Below are positions 36,901-48,805 of a stretch of DNA of 64,000 nt, one piece after another; within the stretch, counting starts at the first letter, position 1; each line of letters begins with the position of its first letter. Origin of the DNA: Gavia stellata. Lineage: Eukaryota; Chordata; Aves; Gaviiformes; Gaviidae. The notes beneath the pieces are model-generated. The model was not told where the DNA came from. It worked only from the letters and a program-made list of their open reading frames with translations, and did no database searches. The translations under genes were made by a program, and so were the position numbers. The stretch covers positions 9,459,034 through 9,523,033 of the forward strand of contig NC_082618.1 of NCBI RefSeq assembly GCF_030936135.1. Reading direction: 5' to 3'.

Positions 36901-39900
36901 CCTCTTAGAGACATGCACCGTTATCTCTAAACACATTGCAGGACTTATCTTTTTAATCAAATTATTGTTGCCCTAATTAATAGGGTTTGAAAGGTGCCAT
37001 TAAGGCAGAGCTTTCTGTGCTATGTTGGTTGTTAGGTGGGATAGCAACTGATAGGAATTGGAATTAAGTGCTAGAGGGAGTGGGAGGAGAGCCTGTGTTT
37101 TGGAGCATATCTTTATATGCAAGCTTCTGTGCCCTCCAGTTGGATTGACATCATGCTTTGGTCATACTTAAAGGTCTCCTCTCCCTATTCAGATTGCATT
37201 TTATGAGAACATCTCATCCTTACATGGTTAAGGGTTAAATCAGCAGCAAGAATAGATAAATCTTACAGTCAGTGTTGTGCAAATGACTGTAGTAACTTAA
37301 AAGTTGTACGTGGAGGTGGGAAATAAGTGATAACAGAGCTATCTCTGAATAGATGGATGAATTTTCTCACACAGACTTCAGTGCCTCTTAAACCTGGGAG
37401 TTTGTAATACTGTTTGTCTTACTCACGGAATTGCTCTGTCCCAGTGGGGATATCCCAAGCACAGAAAACGTCCTTTTTTTGAGGAGTCCAGATGGCTGTG
37501 GTCATTTGGCTTCTCCTGATGCTACCATTTCACATTGCCTAGGACGTGCCAACAGCCATCAATCTCCAGCGGTGGCTTTGGGCCCTCTATTCCTGTTTGC
37601 ATCCTTGCAGTGAGAATTATTTGTAGCTTTCAAGAGCGTAGCGTGGAGGGGCACGCTCTGTTCCTTTTTCCCCTTGTACCTCTTTGGGACCAGTCGCCCT
37701 TTCATTTTTGTTTTATTGGTTTCTTAAAAGGCTGCTAGCTGGATGTAGGTAAGTGGGGGTTTTCTCTGCTGCAGTCTGCAGAGTACAAGCATCAGTATGG
37801 AGCCATTTAGTCCTGGCAACTGCTTCCTATTTTTCCAGATGCTTCCAGCCATCTCTTTTTGTGTTTAGCCTATTGTCGAATGCCGTCACAAAGACTTGGG
37901 GTATTAATCCTGTCATCTGTTCAGTGTGTGGAACTGCTGAGTGGGCTGCGCAGTGAATGAGAAGCTGTAGGTACTAGGGAAAGGGGGTATGGTGTGTAGG
38001 CGTGTTTGGAGCACATTCAGAATTCATGCCTTTCCTTGGCTGTACTGATTGAATGTGAAAATTTCCTTCTGTGTCTCCAGCGGTCACCAGTAATGGGAAT
38101 GTGCAAGTGTGAAGGTCTGATGGCAGTGGGAAGGCATGTGGAACGTGAAACAGGCTGGATTGATGGAGGGGCATAGCCCTTCTCTGCATGCGTCTGTGGT
38201 TGTCTGCATGCTGTTGCTCTACTGAAGAAGGCTCTGAAGGAGTCATGCATCTTGCTCAGAGCAAACAGAATGCTAGATTCAGCACTTCAGATTGAGGCCA
38301 GAATGTAACAAATGGACTAAACCAAAATGACAGCTCCCAAGGTCACGAGTGTTGAATATATAAGGATTCCGCTTTGAGTCTTGCAGGCTGAGTCCATCTC
38401 TAGCGAGCAGAACTTATCTACCACAGAGGAGCTGGCACTTAGATGCTGGCTGCATGTTACGCTTCCTCCTGCGGCAGATCTGGTTTAACAGCATCTGTGA
38501 AACCCAAACTCCCTATCCTGCAGACTGTCTCTCACTAGAGCTGCAGTTCTGCACTGTGGTTCTTTGCCAGCAAATTTGGTGTGAGAACTTCCTACTCTGA
38601 ATGACTTGCGTCTGCCCCCATACTGTGATTATTAAGTAGTCTGTGTGATTGCCCTTTAAACTGGATCCATGATACGGTACAAGGAGAAAAAACTATTTCC
38701 CTCAAAGCCACCCACCCCCCACCAAGTATTTGTTTTTAAAAATAATGATTTCACAGATCCAATTTAGAATCAGCACAGCTGAGAGGGCCATAATGAGTGT
38801 CTGCAAATTGGGTGATTGGAACTTCTTAAACCAGAGCAGCTGCCAAAGGCATCTTAACATGGAGCTTCTGCTGTAAGGAGAGACAGCTTGGCAGGCCAGG
38901 GTCTGCAGCCAAATAGTTGACTTCAGGCTTGTGGTTTCCCACCTGGGTACTCAAATCAGCACTCCTTAGGCCCTGCAGCTTTGAGATGACTCCATGCCGA
39001 GTGGAGCACCCAGGAGCAGGGAAGGTTTTTGAATGTGAGTAGTCAGGAGGAATTATTTGGTGCATTGCACATCTCAAAAGCTTGTATTGTTTTTAGAGGG
39101 CTCAGGCAGATTGAGGAGGGAGAGTTTTGTTGCTGGCATATACAGATGTGTTTCCAGCCAGACACTGAGCGTTAGCAGTGCGGAGAAAAATATGTGCTTG
39201 GGCTTTCAGTGGGAAACAACAACAAAAAAATCCTTTCCATTTCTTTCAGCTGGAAAGTGATGCCAGGAGCTGTTGTTTTAGAGAATAAGAAGTCTGGATT
39301 TATAAGCATGCGTGTGACACACACCTTTGCGTGTGTATCAAGAAAATCTACATAGAGAAAATGCATAGCATAGAAAGTAGGTCTTACTGCTGACTGTCAC
39401 TGTTAAGGGAAAACCGAGCGTGTTGTGGAAATCTCTTTGTGTGTTTCTTAAAAAAAAAACAAAACAAAAAACAAAAGCAAAGAACATCTGTTTGTGTATA
39501 AATAGATCTGTTTCTTCTGATTTCATAGTGCTTGTTACAGCATGTGCCAATTTCTCTGGAGTGGCAGAAGAGAAGGAACTTCTTCAGAAAATGTTAACAT
39601 TGCAATAGCCAGATAAAACCTGCCCGTGCTACTTTTGTAAAGATGCAGTCAACTTAGTCTTGCAGAGAGCAAATGCACTGGTGAACTTGACATGGTTGCC
39701 AGACCTTTCTCACTTCTTTTTATATGATTTGCCAAATCCTTCGCTAGCTGGAGGGTGAACATTAATATAGGCAGCTGCACTGAAAGCTGAGCAGTGGTAT
39801 GTTGAAAAGTTCTGCCTGGGCAGGAGATAATTAATGGGATTTTTTTTTTTTTTTTTTTTTTGCAGTGACTGCCCTTAGGTGCCGTAAAGTGCTGGCTTGA

Positions 39901-42900
39901 GCTGGAAGGAAGGGCACCTCTGAAAGGATGCTACTGTCCCCTGGGAGTGGGTGGAATAGTGTCCAGTGAGCCCTGAACACAAAGCTGATGGGTTTGGTTT
40001 TGTTGTTTATTAAAGACAGGCCTTTGTACAGCAGTAACGGAAAATCCTATTTCTGTACCAATAAAACTTTGCTCCCATGGTTGTTGTTATTGGCAAACTT
40101 AGTCACTTTGGTGTTTATGGAAAAGTATTTATTGGGAAGGACTGGATGGTTAGCAAGCATCATCTGCTTTCATTTTGCTTTGATGGCACACATGTTGCTG
40201 TGGGACCTTCTGTTTCATCCCTGTACCCCATCCACAGTCCATCCTTCCAGACTGGTATCCCTCTTCTGCAGCATGGATGGCCCATGCCCCTGCTCTTTGA
40301 TGTAGCAAGGTAGAGCATTGCCTGGCTCTGGCTTGGACTCTTCTTTCTGGCCTGGGGGGCATTACCACACAGGGTGCTGAAACAACGCAGTGTGTGTTTT
40401 GTAGCAGTCAGGCTAGACCTAGTTGGCATGTAGGGTATCAGCCAGCTGACAATAACAATAATAAAGAACTTGAGTGCGGCAGAAGGATTAAAAGAAGCTT
40501 CTCTAATAAATGCAATTACGCAAACATGCTTGAGCCATGTGTCCTATTTAATTCTTGGCCAAGAAAAGAGGCATTCCTCAGGGCACTGCTTTTGTCTGAG
40601 TGAAAGAGATATCCAAGTGCCTCAGGCATCCTCTCTGAATCCAGAGTGGCTCTTCTGTGCCCTGGGTGGCAACTAATATTGGGCTTCAGATTCCTCTGAA
40701 GAACAGTTATTCCTCCAGGACCGAGTCAATTCTTTTGCCAGGCAGTGATTTTATAGCTGGCAGAGCCCTTGCTGGTATCCAGACCTCCCAGGCAGCTTTC
40801 ATTGCTGGATGTGGCTCCCTGCCTGCATGCCCCGTGGCATTGTGTTTGCCCACAGAGGTGCCTCTGCTCTGTGGTAAGGAGCCTTTTGCAATTGGGGATC
40901 TTCCGGTGGGCCTTCACCACTTCTGGAGAGTACCTTGGCACCAAGAAGGGCACTAGGCTAAACACCGTGACAGGCTGTACTCGTTCTCTTGTTAGGGCAG
41001 TTTTAAATCAGGCCTTTAAGGTGTTTTGCTCTCTCCTGCTGGTGAGTGAATTTTCTGTCTCTGCCTTTCATGTGAACAGGACTCATGATGGAGAGAACAT
41101 CTTACAGGCTGTTACAGAGCTGCTTGCCATTAACCCAGGCAGCACCCAAGAAATACTCGCTGGAGCTAATGGGTTGGTACCCCAGCTCTGGGAATTAGGA
41201 TCGTTAGCTGGAAACATGCAGCAGCCTCCCCAGCGTGGAGGAGGCAGTTGATTAATGCAGATGTGTGTGGATGTAGGAAACATGGTCCAGATCCATCCAC
41301 AAGCTTGCTGGTTGTTGGGCATGGCTTTGACTTTGCTTCTCTGTGAGGCAGCGGTTGGGCAGGCGTAGGGGTGCATCCCTAGGGCTGGACTGGTGGAAGG
41401 GAACAGCCTGGGAAGGGCAGGGACCTCCTGGAGATTGCTTTATGTGCCACAGGGAGAGCACGTTTGTGCTGCCTCAGGGTCGGGTAACTCAACAAATGAC
41501 CAGTGTTAGTGGGCCAAGGGTTCAACCTTGAATGTTTCTCTCTTCTCTCAAAGCTCTGTCTTCCCCCTTTTAAGGGTATTCAGTCTGAAATTGTTGCTTA
41601 TCTGTAGAAGCTGAGGTTTTAAGAAAACCATTAAATATTCCAAGGTTTCTGGTAAGGTGCAAGGTAAAGGATTAAATGATTCAGAAGAGCTGCTCTTTGA
41701 CTTTCCCAGCTCCTTGCCCCTCAGTGCATACATTCCCTGAGGTATCTCATAAGGTAACTTGTGTGCAGAGAGCAACTGTGCTCTTGCTCATAAGCACCAA
41801 ATGTTTAATTCAGTGTGTGCTTGTCAAAGTACATTAAAAATGCAGGTAGCACTTGCTGTGTGTGAGCCAGCTCTTGTTAAGCGAGGCACCGTCACACAGT
41901 AACGTTACAGACTTGGCACAAATGGAGCCTGCTGGCTCTTGGAATTGTCCCGGCTACCTGGAGTGTCCTGCCAGGTTGGCATTGCCCCGCTGTCTTCGAA
42001 ACGCTGCCTTTTTGTGGTGATGCTGTAAGATCCCGCGAAAGCATGGAGCAGAGAGGATGTGCCACAGCTGGTGATTATCTGGTGTGGCTTTGCTGCTGCG
42101 CAGTTCTCTCTTGTCCATGTTCATCTCTATCCAGTTGTATCTCATCCTATGTTTAGATCCAGTCCTGAAGATCTCCCTGGCATCAGTGAGAATATGAAGG
42201 CTTGCAGACACCTCAGCAAGGTTAAGGTCTTTCGTAAAATCACTAGAGTAGAGGTTGTATTTGTGTGCACAGCACCTTGCACAAATAGGTCCCAATCTCT
42301 CAGTTTGGTTCAGCATCCATCCGTGCGGTCTTCCTCAGGGGAATTCACGTGCCGTCAAGTGCAACAGCAGTGTTTCAAAACCAGGGCAGTGCAACAGGAA
42401 GCCTCCATAAGCACCTTGTTTTTAGAAAAGAGATCCAAATCAATATTTGGCAGCAAGGCTGCATTAGGTAAGGTTGAGGCAGTAGTGTGAAATTCATAAA
42501 CAGACCTGAAAGGATGAAAATAGACATTGCTGCGATGTGAGAGAGAAAAGAGCTTAACTCTTGAGTACGTTGGGCTTGTGTGGCACTGGAAGTGCTGGTA
42601 ATATCAGGTGAAGTTCCCAGTGGGCTGCCAGTACGCCTTGTGAAATGGGCAGGCATTAGAACTGGAGGCAGCTGCTCCCTTCCCATCTGCAGGACAAGAC
42701 CTCTCTTCTTCATCAGTGCCCATCTCCTCCTGACATTTTGCTTTGTGCTTTTTCCATCTCGAAGACTGTAATGATGTGCGTTTCTCAGACCCTGGCTAAC
42801 AGTTGCTATAACTACCATTAATGCAGTCGTTGAGGGCAGGTCCTGGTTTAACCTTATTTCTATCAACCAGCCAACTGAATTTTGTTTTCTTGCCTTTCAG

Positions 42901-45368
42901 TCCTTTCAAGGAAGCCAAGGACGAGCATACCTCTTCAATTCAGTGTGAGTATAACTTCGTACGTGTCACCTCTGCATCTCTTAGATTTAAGAAAACCCTC
43001 ATGAAGAAGAAAACAAAAGGGTAGTCTTCCTTTAGAAAACCTCTGCCTGAGACTTGGGAGCTTGCTGAAAATGGCTGGAGAAAGAGGCAGGAAATAGCAC
43101 TGATTCATATTTGATTTTATGTTGAGGTTTCAGATAAGCAGCTAGGAAAAGGTGGTTTTTTCATCATCAAATTGAGAAATAAGAGCTAACGGATGAGTCA
43201 TTCTCTTCTCAGAGAATGTAATTGGACCAAAGAGTCAAAGTTCCGTAAATGTAGAGAGGAAATTATATCTAAATACGAACTTAGTTTTTAGAGCTAGCAT
43301 AAAAATTAAGTATAATTTTCCCAATAACTGAAAATAGTTTTGGTGAGATCACTGCTGGGATGTTTTTCAGAAGAGCTGCTGATTTCGGTTACATTTTTCA
43401 AGTTTCCATTTGGGAATGTAAAAGTACCATTTTATCAATTTGAAAATGAAAATCTTTGTCAAATGCATAATTAGTGCAATTTACTAGAGTGTTACTAATC
43501 TTCTGTTCAAAGCTTTATTGAATTTTTAGTTGAATAAAAATTCTGTTTTACCTTTTCATTCTGTTTGGAAACTGCAAGAGATCTTTGTTTTGGGCACAGC
43601 TGTGGTACTTAGTATCCTGAACTCCCTGCTTATGTTTTCAAATACTGCAATAAAATTGCTGTCAGCTTCATTGTAGTGTCTTGCTGTGGAAAGACAGACT
43701 AATAGGGAGCATCTCTCCTTTTTCCCCAGAGTTAATGTGGGTTGTGGCCCTGCAGAGGAGCGGGTGTTATTAACAGGATTACATGCGGTTGCAGATATTT
43801 ACTGTGAAAACTGCAAAACCACACTGGGTTGGAAATATGTGAGTATCAGTATCATTTGTTTTTCCTGTGGACATCTTTGCTCCAGCCGTTTCTGAAAGTG
43901 TGTGTATGATAATGTGGTGTCCTGGAAAGACCATTAACTTGGGAACCAGAAATGCGGGTTCTCGTCTGTAGCCACATCTTTTTTCCTTTCTGTGTTTCCA
44001 TTTTCCCTCCTGTCTTGTGTTTGTTGCATCCATTCAGAGCAGGAGCTCTTTGCGGCTAATGTATTTTTTTTACTAAGAATATACACTGTGGGCCACTGGT
44101 TTTGGTGGGTGTCCCTTACTGCTACTTAACATAAATGAGGATAACTTCAGTCAGTCTTGTGGTTCATACTGTCTTTTTTCCCAGATGATATCAGAATAAT
44201 AGCATGACCTATTGTTAATCCTGTGTCCTTCCCACTGGAAACGCTATTGAACATGAGTTTATCTGTTTGCTGTCTCTTGCTCTTCATAAATTCAGTTACC
44301 TTCAAATGAAGGCTTATGCTACATCCTAATTTCTGCATCAGGAGGCACGCAGCGTGCTTGTTTGTCAAAACATTTTGACCAGTGTCTAAACAAAACATGT
44401 ATTGTATCTGTGGCCTCTAGACAGAAATATTCTTTAATAAATCAGTTGAAAGGCTATAAAAAGAAAAGCATTAAAAATTGATGTGGTAGGAGTTCATGCA
44501 GAAACAGCATGGATCTCACAAATGGAGAAGGTCGCTAAGTACATAAATTGAGTTTATTGTAAAACAAAATACAAAATTGAGTAAACACAGCAGTGAGCCC
44601 AAGCCTCTCCAGCAATAGAATTACATCATTTCAGATGCATTACATGCACGCAAACAGCACACTTGAGCAGAGCTGAACTGCTTTTGAGGATGCAGCCTCA
44701 GTAACAGGAGTCCCTCCTGGTTAGGGATCCCATAGATATCCTTACTTCTTCAGTTCTGCAGTGTTGAAGCACTGGGTGTTTCTGTAGCTGCAAGCACGCA
44801 TCTGTGTAGAGTGGGCCCTTCTCGTCCCTCGGTGCCGGTTTGCTCTATTTCCACGTGAAGTTTACCGTAATCCGTCTCATTCCCAATGGTAGTGCTTTTA
44901 CAGCATGTTTCATCAGAGGACCTCTGCATTCTTAGCAAACATTAATAAATTCTCAGATCACCCTAAAGAGAGGAGGTGGGTTTTATCACCGATGATTCCT
45001 AAAGTATAGTTCAAGGAGTAGTTGCCGTTGGCCTACAGAAAGCTGCATGTTTACATGGTGCCGATTGTTCTTTTTTTCTAGCCTGTAAAGAGAGCTAGAA
45101 GCAGGATTTAAGATTCTTCCAACGTAATTTTCCTGAAAGCCAACAGGAGGACCTGCTGTTTGACTGTTTTACTCTGTAGACAAGGCTAAGGCTTGTACCA
45201 GCATTCCCGGATCTGATCTGTAACTGCGACTTTACCTTCAGATATCATCTTGATCTCATTCTTTCTCCTTTTTTTCAGGAACACGCTTTTGAAAGCAGCC
45301 AGAAGTATAAAGAAGGCAAATACATCATTGAACTAGCTCACATGATCAAGGATAATGGCTGGGATTGA
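24831..45368 (+). CDS. YPEL2: YPEL2, Yippee-like protein 2: join 24831-24947, 42901-42944, 43730-43838, 45279-45368
   Basis: The four segments join in frame into a complete 119-residue protein with the usual YPEL length, starting [17 protein letters not shown] and ending [11 protein letters not shown]. The Yippee zinc-binding pattern is intact: C23-X2-C26, a gap of 52 residues, then C79-X2-C82. The [20 protein letters not shown] block is the family hallmark. The protein appears essentially the same as mammalian YPEL2, showing very strong constraint. YPEL1 is a close paralogue, but the MVKMT start and the position next to GDPD1 favour YPEL2. YPEL proteins have been reported in the nucleus and at centrosome and spindle sites; the biochemical function is not settled. 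The promoter is CpG-rich, implying broad expression. Confidence 0.98.
26560..26720 (+). repeat. MIR-type SINE
   Basis: CAGCTGTGTGACTTTAGGC, then TCTGTAAAATGGGG and a GGGAGAGTTGTT segment follow the MIR order of aGCTGTGTGACCTTGGGCaa, TCTGTAAAATGGGGA and the GGGTTGTTGTGAGG block. About 160 bases are recognisable in the sense direction. Confidence 0.75.
27340..27405 (-). repeat. MIR-type SINE tail, antisense
   Basis: GGGCAGTCCCTGCCTCAAGG followed by GTTTCCAAT matches the antisense tail cAGTCCCTGCCCCAAAGAGCTTACAAT of amniote MIR elements. Confidence 0.55.
28530..28720 (+). repeat. MIR-type SINE, best preserved copy
   Basis: CTGTGTGACCTTGAGTAAGT followed by CACTTAATGTCTTTGTTCCTC, then CCCCACCTGTACAATTGAAAT, is a clear match to the MIR core. 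The 3' tail GGAGCAGGTACTGTC and AGTACAGTGTGTCCTAATCC matches the common end GGGCAGGGACTGTC and AGCACAATGGGGTCCTGATCC. It is about 190 bases long, in sense orientation. Confidence 0.85.
36785..36842 (-). repeat. Possible CR1 3' end, diverged
   Basis: GGTTGAAATGG, then CGTCTAGTGCAACCCCC and GCAGCAGG follow the order of the antisense avian CR1 tail, GGTTGGAAGGGACC, ATCTAGTCCAACCCCC and GCAGG. Divergence is high. Confidence 0.35.
39449..39479. repeat. A-rich simple sequence (AAAAC type)
   Basis: An A run with regular C interruptions (AAAACAAAACAAAAAAC). No adjacent SINE or retrocopy body is recognised. Confidence 0.75.
39840..39861. repeat. T22 homopolymer followed by GCAG
   Basis: A 22-base T run directly precedes GCAG, giving a strong acceptor-like structure within YPEL2 intron 2; no exon is supported after it. 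Confidence 0.85.
42180..42310 (+). repeat. MIR-type SINE tail
   Basis: GTATTTGTGTGCACAGCACC, TTGCACAAATAGGTCCCAATC matches the tail TGTTTGTACAGCACCTAGCACAATGGGGTCCTGATC. The upstream body is poorly preserved. It lies about 600 bases before YPEL2 exon 3. Confidence 0.6.
42901..42944 (+). CDS. YPEL2: YPEL2 coding segment 2 (44-bp microexon-like)
   Basis: The 44-base exon lies between TTGCCTTTCAG and GTGAGT. It encodes [14 protein letters not shown] plus two bases of the valine codon completed by the next exon. Confidence 0.97.
42945..43729 (+). other. YPEL2: YPEL2 intron 3 (785 bp)
   Basis: The intron starts GTGAGT and ends CTTTTTCCCCAG. Its centre, about 43210-43560, is clearly AT-rich. No repeat family or gene is recognised. 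Confidence 0.9.
43730..43838 (+). CDS. YPEL2: YPEL2 coding segment 3
   Basis: The exon finishes the split valine codon and encodes [20 protein letters not shown] through TTLGWKY, containing the second zinc-ligand pair C79-E-N-C82. The donor is GTGAGT. Confidence 0.98.
43839..45278 (+). other. YPEL2: YPEL2 intron 4 (1440 bp)
   Basis: The intron starts GTGAGT and ends TTTTTTTCAG. It contains a MIR-type element at 43.92-44.11 kb and an antisense open frame with a poly(A)-like motif near 44.55-44.94 kb, treated under findings. Confidence 0.9.
43915..44110 (+). repeat. MIR-type SINE, nearly full length, diverged
   Basis: CCTGGAAAGACCATTAACTT, GGGAACCAGAAATGCGGGTTC resembles the MIR head with its tGGAcTTGGaatCAGaaGaCctGGGTTC block. 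Later GCAGGAGCTCTTTGCGGC and CACTGTGGGCC resemble the tail GTAAGCTCTTTGGGGC and CACAATGGGGCC. The element starts only about 75 bases after exon 4. Confidence 0.55.
45279..45368 (+). CDS. YPEL2: YPEL2 coding segment 4 with stop
   Basis: The segment encodes [19 protein letters not shown] and the family ending HMIKDNGWD, then TGA. The acceptor is preceded by a long pyrimidine tract. Confidence 0.98.
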   Translation, partial: EHAFESSQKYKEGKYIIELAHMIKDNGWD

Positions 45369-48300
45369 ATGGAAAGAGCCCAGCCCTACCAGTGTGTAAG
45401 AGAATGCCATCCAACCGAACATTATATCCAAGAGTGAGAGAGTGACTGAACGCTTGGTTCCATGCATTTAGAGGCTCTGCAATTTGGGAGCATCTTCACA
45501 CCCTTCTCCATCTTTATTGGTGACTGGCCTCTAAATTTCTGTCTCTCTGTCTCTTTGCTTTGTATCTGTTTGTGAGTTGACCCTGGCTGCTTCTCTCTCT
45601 GTTCTGGCGTTGGCTAAGAGAATGCACCGAATGCCCGACAGCCATTCCATGTTGACGAATGTTTAAGTACAAACCGAAGTTGGCTCTGTGGTGGCATTTT
45701 ATCGGAAGGTCTCGGTGCGGGAGGAAGACCCGAGTTTTGGGCAGGAGAAAGTGATAGGGGGTGGGGAGTGGGCCCGAAGGGAAGTCATCAGAAGTTTGAA
45801 ACTGTGCTTCTCCTTTAAGTCCTGGTTAACCAAGGCTTGAAACTATCTACTTGTCTAAATGGACAGAAAAATACCTCACGGCTGCGTTCTCTCCGAAATG
45901 TAAAACCGTGCTCCATCGGTGGAGCTTCAGTCTAAGCCAGCTGAGCACAAGTCATAACCAGTTCCCCCTGCAAGCTAATCGCAAGTCTGTGTTTTGTTTG
46001 CCATTTATGAACTTGTTGTTCGGTGGGGGGAGGACCTGAAGGCTGGAGAGATTCCCTGCCTCTCCTTTTTCTCGCTGTTTCAGGGTAGGTAGGCCAAACG
46101 TCCCAACAGAGCGCAGCTGTGGTGAGCATCCTCACAGCTGGAGAAACCAAATCCTGACTCTTGAGCCCTTCAGAGAGGAGGAGAAAACCACTTGAGGCAC
46201 AAGGGGGCTGGAGCTGCAGCTTAGAAGATATGACAGGAGGAAAAAAAAGGCATGTGCTAGGCAAGAAAGAGGAAATTATGTAGAGGAGGATGGGGACAAA
46301 CTTAGTAACGCAGGGTACCCCTTGATTTCCCGGCCTCCACTGAGCATCCTTGGGGGTCTTTTACCAATCCTTCACAAGTGCGAGTAGGAAAATGCTGTTA
46401 CAGAATCTTTTTCTTAAATCCCAGGCCCCAGCCTTCAGCTCTGCTCTTGGAGCCTGGCAGAGAAATGGTGTGAGAGTGGGGAGAGGCGGGAGCAGAGGAG
46501 CCTGGCGGTTGTAGCAGTATTGCACAGCTCAAGCCATGAGGTATCCTCCCCAAAACCTTCCCCCCTTTTCCCACTCCCAGAAGCCTGTTGCAGGCACAAG
46601 GGGAATGGGAAAGAAAAAAGAAATTAAACATCTTCCCCCTACCCCTGAAATTGTCTATGCCTTGGAGTTTAAAGGGGAGGGGTGTATGTGGGCATCATAA
46701 TGGCAAGAGACAAGTCCTTCCCATTTTAATTTTCTCATTTTAATTAGTGTGGACCTTCCTGAGGTGGTTGGTGGGGAAGGGGCATCGTGTGTGAGAGGGG
46801 AGCTGCGTTAGATGTAAGTGACAATGTAAAGTTTGCTCTGCAACAGTCCAGCCAGTATCTGGTGCATAACTCAAGACTATTTAACTGAGTTAGTTTTATC
46901 TCTCTGACTGAATTTTCTTTTTGTTTGTGGAATTCTTTCGAGTTAATCTATTGGGGGAAATCTTTCTTCATCCAGAAGGAAAGAGTATTGTGCAGGGGTT
47001 TGTAACGTCCTTATGAAACTGAAGCTTTGGAGCTGTAATCTGTTGTGGCTTGCCCCCACCCCCAGAGACTCTCAGTTAGCTCTGGGATCAGGACGGAGGG
47101 CTGATGGTGAGAAAGTAATTTGCTGTTAAGTGAAGGGGATGTGAGCAGAGACGCTACTTATGGATCAGGGTGGAACTTACGTGTTGTGTCCTTGTGCTGA
47201 AACCCAAACCTGATGGCCCATCTAAGCAAAGGCTGTTTTTTCTCTTGAACCACTATTCTTTACAACTGTGGAGAGAGAAGTGAGATGGAAGCTGGCCACA
47301 GCTCCTGCAATGGATGGAGTTGGCTCCGTTTGTGGCTGGCCTGTTAGGAGGTAGCTTCTGCCTTCACCCTTTCTGCTGTGGCTGTGTAACAGTTGCTTCA
47401 GCTTTCGTTTCTGATCGTCTCTGCTTCCATCATCCACATTCCCTTCAGTGATAAAAATCTAGTAGAAATCAAAAACTCTGCAGTATTCGCTATCTTGTTG
47501 ACTTCGGCACTCACCTGGTCCCATTTTCCTGTCCTTTGATTGGTGATCCATGGCAATTTATTGGGTTTTGCTTGGTGGGAAGTATTTTGCGTTCTTTGAA
47601 GAGCTCTTCAGTCTCCCCACGTACGTAGCCTTTAAAGGGGTCTGGCTGGAGCTGGGAGAAGTGAGGATAGCCCCAAATCATTAATATGAGGTTGAGAAAA
47701 AGAGCAGACACGGGTTCATGGTTTTATGTTGGTATTTAGAGTGATTCCCTATAAAAAAGCAATATAGAAGGTAGGCCTGTCTAGAGGACTGCTCTGAGAA
47801 ATAAGAACAGTTACTACAGGGAGCTACCAGATGTAAATGTTTTTATCCGTGTATTTGGGACAAGAAAGGACGATGATCCATTAGATCAGGCTGTTTTTAA
47901 CTGTTCACAGGGGTTACACTTTTCATGGCAACCAGTCTAAGCTCGAATACGACAAGATCTTAATCTGGTTTTAATTGGTTTTGTCCCATCAGCATCCACA
48001 GATTCACACTTGCTGAGAATCTGGCCTCAAGCCCCAATAGGAAAAAAATCTGTGTGCCTGTGAATGTCCCCAACACCCAGAGAATTATCTATAGAGTGAC
48101 TTTAATACACTGTACAGGGAGATAAGGAAAAACAGGCTTGTGAGGCTCATTGACGTTTGTTCTCTGCTGTGTGTCCATTAAATATGAAGTACTTCTTCAT
48201 CTGCTGCTAACTCATCTGTGACTTGCTGTATTAAGATACATGACAGTATTGGGAGGTGGTGACCAGACAGGATGATCAGATCCGTATGCTAGTGGCTACC

Positions 48301-48731
48301 ACAATCAGCGCAGGCTAAATTGATGACTCGTAGAGTGATATATTCAGAGCATAACCAAAGAACCTCACTCCCTGCATCCCTCTGGTCGTGTGAGTTGACT
48401 GTAGCCAGTTCGTTAGCGACTGGGGTGAGCAAGGTGGGACCGTTGTTTCCCAGCTAGAGATGTGGCCCATGGAAACTGCCTCCTTGGGCAGGCAATGCCT
48501 GAACGCAGAGCACCAAGTGCCTGTGGTGCTGCTTTCTGTGGGTGACATCCTCCGAGACAACACGAACAGCAGCGAGTTTTGCTCTTTTTTTTATGTGGCA
48601 GCCTCATCTCTGGCAAGCTGCATGCACCCTTGAGTTTACATCACCCCCGTCTACCCCAAAGCTCAGACTTGAGTAAGTTTTTAAATTGTTTTGCTCTGGT
48701 GGATTATCTGGTGTGAAATCCTGATCCCTGT

Positions 48732-48737
48732 AATAAA
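48732..48737 (+). terminator. YPEL2: Possible proximal YPEL2 poly(A) signal
   Basis: AATAAA in an AT-rich stretch. Use of this site would shorten the 3' UTR to about 3.4 kb and remove the AU-rich distal part. Confidence 0.35.
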
Positions 48738-48797
48738 TATTCAGATGATAATATATACAAAGCAGAAAAAAAAAAGTTATCTTGTGAAATATACTTT

Positions 48798-48805
48798 TGT
48801 AAATA
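48798..48805 (+). promoter_or_regulatory. YPEL2: Pumilio-type site TGTAAATA in YPEL2 3' UTR
   Basis: An exact core match in an AU-rich context, located between the two candidate poly(A) signals. It would be present only in the long transcript form. Confidence 0.35.

Larger units (their letters stand above)
24948..42900 (+). other. YPEL2: YPEL2 intron 2 (about 18 kb)
   Basis: The longest intron starts GTACGT and ends TTGTTTTCTTGCCTTTCAG. It carries several ancient MIR-type fragments (26.58, 27.35, 28.54 and 42.24 kb), one weak CR1-like tail at 36.79 kb and homopolymer tracts near 39.4 and 39.8 kb. The remaining blocks, such as 29-36 and 37-39 kb, appear unique and non-coding, with only chance open frames of up to about 160 codons. 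Confidence 0.8.

Noticed and set aside
40769..41251. Plus-strand open frame of 160 codons in YPEL2 intron 2
   Set aside because: No recognisable domain and no convincing splice borders; its length is within chance for the many frames in the window.
42375..42866. Minus-strand open frame of 163 codons next to YPEL2 exon 3
   Set aside because: It is antisense within a well-supported intron, includes a MIR-adjacent stretch and the exon 3 polypyrimidine approach, and has no family resemblance.
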